A DNA stretch of 64,000 nt from assembly GCF_016863015.1 (NCBI RefSeq), contig NZ_BOOB01000054.1, positions 34,791 to 98,790 on the forward strand. The letters run 5' to 3'. Position 1 is the stretch's first letter. Each line of letters starts with the position of its first letter. The notes under the pieces were generated by a model, which searched no databases, had not been told where the DNA came from, and saw nothing but the letters and a program-made list of their open reading frames with translations. Of this stretch, positions 58,949 through 64,000 are shown in pieces. The DNA is from Microbispora amethystogenes. GTDB taxonomy: Bacteria; Actinomycetota; Actinomycetes; Streptosporangiales; Streptosporangiaceae. The translations under genes and the position numbers were made by a program.

Positions 58949-59001
58949 TTTTGTCTCCTTTCACGGCACTTGCGCGATTTATCAGCAGGTGTCCGGTGGG
59001 C

Positions 59002-59994
59002 TCAGAACCAGCGGACGACGACGGCCCCCGCTGTCATGCCGCCGCCCACGCCGGCCAGCACGAGGAGCTCGCCGCGCCGGAAGGGACGGCGTTCGTGCTC
59101 CGTACGGAGGGTGAGCGGGATGGAGGCCGCGGCGGTGTTGCCGAATCGCGGTGCGGTGAGCGGCACCTTGGCGGGGTCGACGCCCAGTTCGCGGTAGCAC
59201 TCCTCGACCATGCGGGTGTTGGCCTGGTGCAGGATGAGGCGATCCACCTCCTCCAGCCGGAGCCCGGCCGAGTCGAGCGCCTCGCCGATCACCTTGGGGA
59301 GGGTGCGCATCGCGTACTCGCGTACGGGACGGCCCTTCATGCGGAACAGGTGCTCCCCCGCCTCCCGGGCCTCGGCGTCCAGCGGCCGGCGGGTGCCGCC
59401 GCCGGTCACCTCGACCAGATCGCGGTGCTCCCCGTTGGTGACCAGCCGCCAGTCCAGGACGCCGTACCCCTCGGGCACCGGACCGAGCAGCACCGCCCCG
59501 GCCCCGTCGCCGAACAGGCTGACGGTGCGCCGGTCGGCGGGGTCCATCAGCGAGGAGTAGACGTCCGCGCCGACCACCAGGGCGTACTCGCCGCCCTGCC
59601 CGGACAGCCGCGCCGACATCATCGAGTCGGCGACCCCCAGCGCGTAGAGGAAGCCGGAGCACACCGCGTTGACGTCGAACGCCGGGAAACCGGACAGCCC
59701 GAGCTTGTCCTGGAGGATCGCTCCGGTGGAGGGCTGCGGCTGGTCGGGCGTCGAGGTGCCCACGATGATCAGCCCCAGCCGGCTCGCCGCGTCGGGCCGT
59801 GCGGCCAGCGCCTCACGCGCGGCGTGCAGCGCGAGGTCGGAGGTGACGGTCCCGGGCTCGCGGTATCTGCGTTCCAGAATGCCGGTCCGCTCGACGATCC
59901 AGTTCTCGTCCACGCCGGCCCACTCGGCGACCCGCGCGTTGTCGATGACGACCGGCGGCACGTGGCCGCCCAGGCCGAGGAGTCCGAGGCCCAT
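59002..59994 (-). CDS. KAS III (FabH-like) with complete Cys-His-Asn triad
   Basis: 330 residues. Active-site Cys112 in 'FDVNAVCSGFLYALG', His256 in 'LILHQANTRM' and Asn286 in 'RFGNTAAASIP' are all present, so decarboxylative Claisen condensation is expected. 'PDQPQPSTGAILQDKLGL' is family-typical. It probably joins an acyl- or aryl-CoA with malonyl-CoA or malonyl-ACP. Start ATG overlaps the preceding KAS III stop by one base. No carrier protein is encoded nearby. Confidence 0.88.
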   Translation of the reverse strand: MGLGLLGLGGHVPPVVIDNARVAEWAGVDENWIVERTGILERRYREPGTVTSDLALHAAREALAARPDAASRLGLIIVGTSTPDQPQPSTGAILQDKLGLSGFPAFDVNAVCSGFLYALGVADSMMSARLSGQGGEYALVVGADVYSSLMDPADRRTVSLFGDGAGAVLLGPVPEGYGVLDWRLVTNGEHRDLVEVTGGGTRRPLDAEAREAGEHLFRMKGRPVREYAMRTLPKVIGEALDSAGLRLEEVDRLILHQANTRMVEECYRELGVDPAKVPLTAPRFGNTAAASIPLTLRTEHERRPFRRGELLVLAGVGGGMTAGAVVVRWF

Positions 59995-61061
59995 CAGACG
60001 CCCCTTTCCGGCACCTGCACGACGGCGCAGGCCCAGGTCCAGGCCGCCCCGCCGCTGATCACCAGCGCGAAGTCGCCCGGCTCAAGCGGCATCTGGTCCC
60101 GCAGGTCGGCCAGGTTCGCGAGGAAGTCCCCGCAGCCCATGTGGCCGGTGACCGCGCCGAACCACAGCGCCTCGGCCTTCAGCACCTCGTTCAGCACCGG
60201 CATGTAGATGCCGTCCAGCAGGCCCGTTCCGAGCCGCGGCAGCGCGATGTACTTGATCCGCGGGTCGTCGAGCCGCAGCCCCGCGTCGTGCACGCTGTCC
60301 ACGATCACGTTGCGGATCGACCGGCTGGCGATCTGACTGAACTTCTCCTTGCCGTGCACCGCCATGTAGGACTTCTTCGGACGGCGCAGGTCGATGTACT
60401 CGTTGTGCCACAGGGGCGTGGGGCTGAAGTCGTCGCCGTGCCGGAGCATCAGCTCGAGCTCGGCGGCGGTCTCGGTGGCCATGGACACGAGGGCGTAGTC
60501 GTCCGGCCCCGCGTCGCCCTCCGAGTCGTCGTGGTGGTCGTTGTGGTGCAGCAGCACCGCGGACCCCGCGTCGCCGAAGCCCAGGCCGTAGTCGCAGGCC
60601 CAGCGGTCGAAACCGGGCGGCAGGAAGCGGTCGCCGGTGGTGATGAGCGCGGCGCCGAGCCCGGGGTCGGCGGCCAGGTGCATGGCGGCCACCTGGAGGG
60701 CCATCGCGCCCCCGTTGCAGCCCTGCTGGACGGCGTACGACAGGGCGTCGGGGGTGCCCACCTCGTTCGCCACGTAGTGCGGCGGCGACCACATGTCATG
60801 TCCCTGGTGATAGATCCAGGTGTGCAGCACGAGGCCCACCTTGGAGGGGCTCCAGCCCGCCCGGCTGATCGCGTCGCGGGCGGCGGCCACCGCCATCTCG
60901 GGACCGGACCACCCGGACGAGACCGGCAGCTGGGTGAGTCCGAGCCGCTCGACGTCCGAGGCGGCCAGCTTGCCCGCCGCGACGGCGTCCTCGACGGTCT
61001 CGCAGTCCGGCGGAAGCCATGAGGTGGCGGTCTTGATCCGCAGATTGTTTCCGAATTTCAT
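59994..61061 (-). CDS. KAS III-like enzyme with altered active site (acyltransferase type?)
   Basis: 355 residues. The nucleophile Cys115 is kept ('AVQQGCNGGAMALQ'), but the His of HQAN is lost ('KYIALPRLGTGLL') and the Asn of GNT is replaced ('TGHMGCGDFLANL'). KAS III homologues with changed His/Asn often transfer acyl groups to an O, N or S nucleophile instead of condensing. A non-catalytic partner of the second KAS III, as in PqsBC-like heterodimers, is the alternative. First gene of the operon; GAAGGAA precedes ATG and ARE 5 lies 207 bases upstream. Confidence 0.84.
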   Translation of the reverse strand: MKFGNNLRIKTATSWLPPDCETVEDAVAAGKLAASDVERLGLTQLPVSSGWSGPEMAVAAARDAISRAGWSPSKVGLVLHTWIYHQGHDMWSPPHYVANEVGTPDALSYAVQQGCNGGAMALQVAAMHLAADPGLGAALITTGDRFLPPGFDRWACDYGLGFGDAGSAVLLHHNDHHDDSEGDAGPDDYALVSMATETAAELELMLRHGDDFSPTPLWHNEYIDLRRPKKSYMAVHGKEKFSQIASRSIRNVIVDSVHDAGLRLDDPRIKYIALPRLGTGLLDGIYMPVLNEVLKAEALWFGAVTGHMGCGDFLANLADLRDQMPLEPGDFALVISGGAAWTWACAVVQVPERGV

Positions 61062-61468
61062 CAGGTTCCTTCGAAAGCTCGGGATCCGTGGGGTGATCGG
61101 GGAGTGCGGACTTTCCGGCAGACGGACGCCGGAGTGGCCGGCCGGCGGCCCGTCTGGCCGGGGAATATGGCGCGCCGAACCCGGCGGAGCGCGGTGCGCG
61201 GTCGTTCACCACTAGGGAGCTGACACTGGTGCCCTGAGTCACCGGTGGTTTCTCGCCCACTATCGCATACCTTCGCGTAGGTATGTAACTTTGCGGACGG
61301 CGCCACCCGGGAGCGACAGGCGGCCTACACAGGCCCGACCAGCGGCACTGACCTCAGCACTGTGTAACTGGGTGACATCCTCACTTGCACAACAAGGAGG
61401 CTTGCCGTCTTAGGAGGAGAAACCTGTCCGATGGTATTTTTCAGGCAGAACGGGAGGGCGTCGGCGGC
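61062..61468. other. 407-bp leader/intergenic region of the KAS III-Paa operon
   Basis: It holds the ARE-like site at 61262-61289 and otherwise no convincing gene. AGGAGG-like runs near 61395 and 61413 on the plus strand are not followed by a supported frame. The KAS III operon promoter must lie here. Confidence 0.7.
61262..61289. promoter_or_regulatory. ARE-like palindrome 5 (KAS III-Paa operon)
   Basis: Core ACCTTCGCGTAGGT at 61269-61282. The arms CATACCT and AGGTATG are perfect inverted repeats, and TCGCGT forms the centre. It is the best match to the consensus of the five sites. It lies 207 bases before the first KAS III gene and is the only such site on this side of the cluster. Confidence 0.8.
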
Positions 61469-61843
61469 TCACGTCCTGGGCTTCCCGGCACCGGTCAGCC
61501 ACTCGGCGAGGACGGCGGCCTGGCTGTGTTCGACGTCGCGGGTGGCGGTCAGCAGAGTCAGCCGGTCGTGGCCGGCGATGTCCCGCAGATGGTCCACGGC
61601 CTGCCGCCGCGCGGGCTCGCGCAGCTCGGTGAGGTAGCGCCGGCGGAACTCGGCGAACCGGCCGGGCTCGTGGCCGTACCAGCGGCGCAGTTCGGTGGAG
61701 GGGGCGACGTCACGCAGCCACTCGTCGATCCGCGCGTCCGCCTTGCGCATCCCCCGTGGCCAGACGCGATCGACGAGCACCCGCCTGCCGTCCTCGGGGG
61801 AGGACTCCTCGTAGATCCTGCGGTACGTGACGTCCTTGGTCAT
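61469..61843 (-). CDS. DUF488 family protein
   Basis: 124 residues from ATG 61843 behind GGGGGAG. 'VLVDRVWPRGMRKADARIDE' followed by 'WLRDVAPSTELRRWYGHEP' and the end 'LTLLTATRDVEHSQAAVLAE' are the landmarks of the YeaO-like DUF488 branch. The biochemical role is unknown. It is downstream of no cluster gene and probably lies outside the metabolite cluster; it diverges from the GH15 gene. Confidence 0.85.
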   Translation of the reverse strand: MTKDVTYRRIYEESSPEDGRRVLVDRVWPRGMRKADARIDEWLRDVAPSTELRRWYGHEPGRFAEFRRRYLTELREPARRQAVDHLRDIAGHDRLTLLTATRDVEHSQAAVLAEWLTGAGKPRT

Positions 61844-62005
61844 GGCATGCTCCCCCACTGGCTGCACCCATATGCCAGTTGACGCCGCGACGGGACCGTC
61901 ACGCAACCAGGCCGCGGACCGGTCCTGTTCACGAATCCATGGCGTCCCGGGCTCGGGGACACGCCCGGACGGTGCCGCGCCACCTCCGCGAGTAGCGTGG
62001 TCCAC

Positions 62006-63760
62006 ATGCGGATCGAGGACTACGCCCTCATCGGGGACACGCAGTCTGCCGCCCTCGTCGGTCGCGACGGATCGATCGACTGGCTCTGCCTTCCCCGGTT
62101 CGACTCCCCCGCATGCTTCGCCAAGCTCCTCGGTGACGAGTCCAACGGGTTCTGGCGGCTCGCCCCCGCCGGGCACGAGATGGCCACGCGGCGCGCGTAC
62201 GTCGACGACACGCTGATCCTCGAGACGATCTGGGAGACCTCCACGGGGACCGTCAAGGTCATCGACTTCATGCCTCCCCGGCACGCCAACCCCGCCCTGG
62301 TCCGGATCGTGGAGGGCGTGTCCGGGATCGTGCGCATGACCACGGAGATCAGCATCCGGTTCGACTACGGCAGCATCGTCCCCTGGGCCCGCCGCCTGGG
62401 CGGCCGCCTCCACGCCATCGGCGGGCCCGACTCGGTCTGGATCGACACCGCCGTCAACCTGAAGGGCAGCGGCGGCCGGCACACCGGCGTCTTCGCGATC
62501 GCCGCGGGGCAACGCCGGTCCTTCGTGTTCACCTGGCACCCCTCGCACCAGCCGGAACCCGGCATCATCGATCCCGGCGAGCAGTTCACCGAGACCAGCC
62601 GGTTCTGGACGGAGTGGGCTTCCCGCTGCTGGCTCCCGGGCCGCTGCCGCGCCACCGTGATCCGCTCCCTCATCACGCTCAAGGCGCTCACCTACAGCCC
62701 GACCGGCGGCGTCGTGGCGGCTCCCACCACGTCACTGCCCGAGCATCTCGGCGGGGTGCGCAACTGGGACTACCGATACTGCTGGCTGCGCGACGCCGCG
62801 ATGACACTCGACGCCCTGACCGAGTCCGGCTACGTCACCGAGGCCGGCGCCTGGCTCGACTGGCTGCTCCGCGCCGTCGCGGGCCGCCCGGAGGACCTCC
62901 AGATCATGTACGGCGTGGCGGGCGAAAGGCGCCTGCCGGAGCTGACGCTCGACTGGCTCGCCGGGTTCGAGGGCTCCCGGCCGGTGCGGATCGGCAACGG
63001 TGCGGCCGGCCAGCTCCAGCTCGACGTCTACGGCGAGGTGCTCAACTGCTTCTACCGGGCCCGCAAGCTGGGGATGCCGCCCCACGACTACGCCTGGACC
63101 ATCGTCAGCCGGCTGATGGACTTCCTGGAGCGCAGCTGGACCCAGCCCGACGAGGGCCTGTGGGAGGTGCGCGGCCCGCGGCGGCACTTCGTCCACTCCA
63201 AGGTCATGGCGTGGGTGGCGGCCGACCGTCAGGTGCGCGCGATCGAGGAGCTCGGCCACACCGGTCCCCTCCGGCGCTGGCGGGCCATGCGGGCCCGGAT
63301 ACACGCCGAGGTCTGCGACAGGGGCTTCGACCGCGAACGCGGCACGTTCACCCAGTCGTACGGCTCCCGCGAACTCGACGCGGCGCTGCTCCTCATCCCG
63401 ATCGTCGGCTTCCTACCCCCTGAGGACCCCCGGGTCATCGGCACGATCGAGGCGATCGAACGCGAGCTGATGACCGACTGTTTCGTGCTGCGCTATCCGA
63501 TCTCCGAGAGCAACGACGTCGACGGCCTGCCCGGATCCGAGGGCGCCTTCCTCGCCTGCAGCTTCTGGCTGGCCGAGGCGCTCGACCTCGTGGGCCGCAA
63601 GGACGAGGCCAGGGACCTGTTCGAGCGGCTGCTGACTCTCAGCAACGACGTCGGCCTGCTCCCCGAGGAGTACGACCCCGTCCAGAGACGCCATCTGGGC
63701 AACTTCCCGCAGGCCTTCACCCACCTGCACCTGATCCACACGGCCCTCGCGCTCTGCTGA
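62006..63760 (+). CDS. GH15 glycosidase (trehalase/glucoamylase type)
   Basis: 584 residues. N-terminal beta-sandwich begins 'IEDYALIGDTQSAALVGRDG' then 'SIDWLCLPRFDSPACFAKLL', the standard opening of bacterial GH15 trehalases. The (alpha/alpha)6 barrel has 'GGVRNWDYRYCWLRDAAMTL' with the catalytic acid region and 'GLLPEEYDPVQRRHLGNFPQ' with the second catalytic Glu. It hydrolyses trehalose or terminal glucose in the cytoplasm. ATG 62006 is chosen over GTG 61997. A strong terminator follows. Confidence 0.88.
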   Translation: MRIEDYALIGDTQSAALVGRDGSIDWLCLPRFDSPACFAKLLGDESNGFWRLAPAGHEMATRRAYVDDTLILETIWETSTGTVKVIDFMPPRHANPALVRIVEGVSGIVRMTTEISIRFDYGSIVPWARRLGGRLHAIGGPDSVWIDTAVNLKGSGGRHTGVFAIAAGQRRSFVFTWHPSHQPEPGIIDPGEQFTETSRFWTEWASRCWLPGRCRATVIRSLITLKALTYSPTGGVVAAPTTSLPEHLGGVRNWDYRYCWLRDAAMTLDALTESGYVTEAGAWLDWLLRAVAGRPEDLQIMYGVAGERRLPELTLDWLAGFEGSRPVRIGNGAAGQLQLDVYGEVLNCFYRARKLGMPPHDYAWTIVSRLMDFLERSWTQPDEGLWEVRGPRRHFVHSKVMAWVAADRQVRAIEELGHTGPLRRWRAMRARIHAEVCDRGFDRERGTFTQSYGSRELDAALLLIPIVGFLPPEDPRVIGTIEAIERELMTDCFVLRYPISESNDVDGLPGSEGAFLACSFWLAEALDLVGRKDEARDLFERLLTLSNDVGLLPEEYDPVQRRHLGNFPQAFTHLHLIHTALALC

Positions 63761-63802
63761 CGCCGCTCTTCGGACCGGCCCCGGGAACCCCGGACATGAC
63801 GG

Positions 63803-63833
63803 GGGCGGGCCCGGCGCTGTGCCGAGCCCGCCC
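63803..63833. terminator. Strong bidirectional hairpin terminator
   Basis: GGGCGGGC-C-CGGC pairs with GCCG-A-GCCCGCCC around the loop GCTGT: 12 pairs with one internal mismatch. GTTT follows on the plus strand. It lies between the convergent GH15 and GH62-like genes. Confidence 0.85.
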
Positions 63834-63887
63834 GTTTCAGGTCCACCCTCACACGTCAGGACGTACGGGCGGGACCTGTGTCATGCC

Positions 63888-64000
63888 TTAGCGCTGCAGG
63901 GTGAGCAGGCCCGGGCGGTAGGGCAGGAGACCGTAGTCGACGTTGCCGCTGTTGGGGCTGCGGCCCTGGTAGAGCAGCTGCAGGTTGCAGGGGTCGACGG
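63888..64000 (-). CDS. C-terminal end of a probable GH62-type alpha-L-arabinofuranosidase (5' partial)
   Basis: The minus strand is open from the window edge to TAA at 63890-63888 and encodes 36 visible residues: '[18 protein letters not shown]' then '[18 protein letters not shown]'. The pattern LLYQG-x-(D/S)P ... Y-(N/G)-LLP-(W/Y)-R-x-GLLT ends GH62 arabinofuranosidases, which release arabinose from xylan outside the cell. The Cys may close a C-terminal disulphide. With so few residues the family call is tentative. Confidence 0.5.
   Translation of the reverse strand, partial: VDPCNLQLLYQGRSPNSGNVDYGLLPYRPGLLTLQR

Overview
The window is very GC-rich DNA with GTG starts, stop/start overlaps of 1-4 bases and long collinear operons. 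It fits a filamentous actinomycete; the gene mix (LAL regulators, gamma-butyrolactone genes, DesK/DesR-type pair, GH62-like enzyme) would suit Streptosporangiales or Streptomycetales, but the genus cannot be fixed from sequence alone.

Layout. 1-4.6 kb is chromosomal backbone: the end of a cation antiporter, a Ruc-type zinc-ribbon chaperone behind a CIRCE-like HrcA site, MTA phosphorylase, a SAF-domain protein, a DUF1801 protein, a secreted M15 carboxypeptidase and tRNA-Arg(CCT). 4.9-14.7 kb is a catabolic island: a DeoR repressor, an acetyltransferase and an APC permease face an operon of GlpA-like and GlpB-like flavoproteins, a small protein, a class II aldolase, an FGGY kinase and an aldehyde dehydrogenase. 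A broken endonuclease/exonuclease/phosphatase gene follows. 15.2-19.3 kb is an ABC exporter plus histidine kinase/response regulator operon. 19.4-29 kb holds a secreted two-repeat protein, two LAL-type LuxR giants, a MocR regulator that has lost its PLP lysine, and an aldo/keto reductase.

29-61.3 kb is a specialised-metabolite cluster that looks undescribed. It opens with a gamma-butyrolactone-type signalling cassette (TetR receptor, AfsA, acyl-CoA-dehydrogenase-like flavoprotein, second TetR, HAD phosphatase). Next come a carboxylic acid reductase, a StrR/ParB-like activator, and a GriI/GriH pair with its own aspartokinase, which is the module for 3-amino-4-hydroxybenzoic acid (3,4-AHBA). 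Two P450s, two MFS exporters, a GMC oxidoreductase, an aldehyde dehydrogenase, a quinone-reductase-like enzyme and an FMO-like monooxygenase follow. The last operon (61.1 to 53.1 kb, minus strand) combines two KAS III enzymes with PaaA, a PaaB-PaaC fusion, PaaD, a ketoreductase, an enoyl-CoA hydratase and an acyl-CoA ligase: an aryl-CoA epoxidase joined to discrete chain-extension enzymes, without a visible acyl carrier protein.

Five near-palindromic sites with the core ACCTTnGnGnAGGT lie in front of the receptor/afsA pair, the second TetR/phosphatase pair, the CAR/StrR-like pair (two sites) and the KAS III-Paa operon. They tie the distant operons into one predicted butyrolactone regulon and suggest that the cluster spans about 29.0-61.3 kb.

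61.4-64 kb returns to ordinary genes: a DUF488 protein, a GH15 trehalase/glucoamylase and the end of a probable GH62 arabinofuranosidase.
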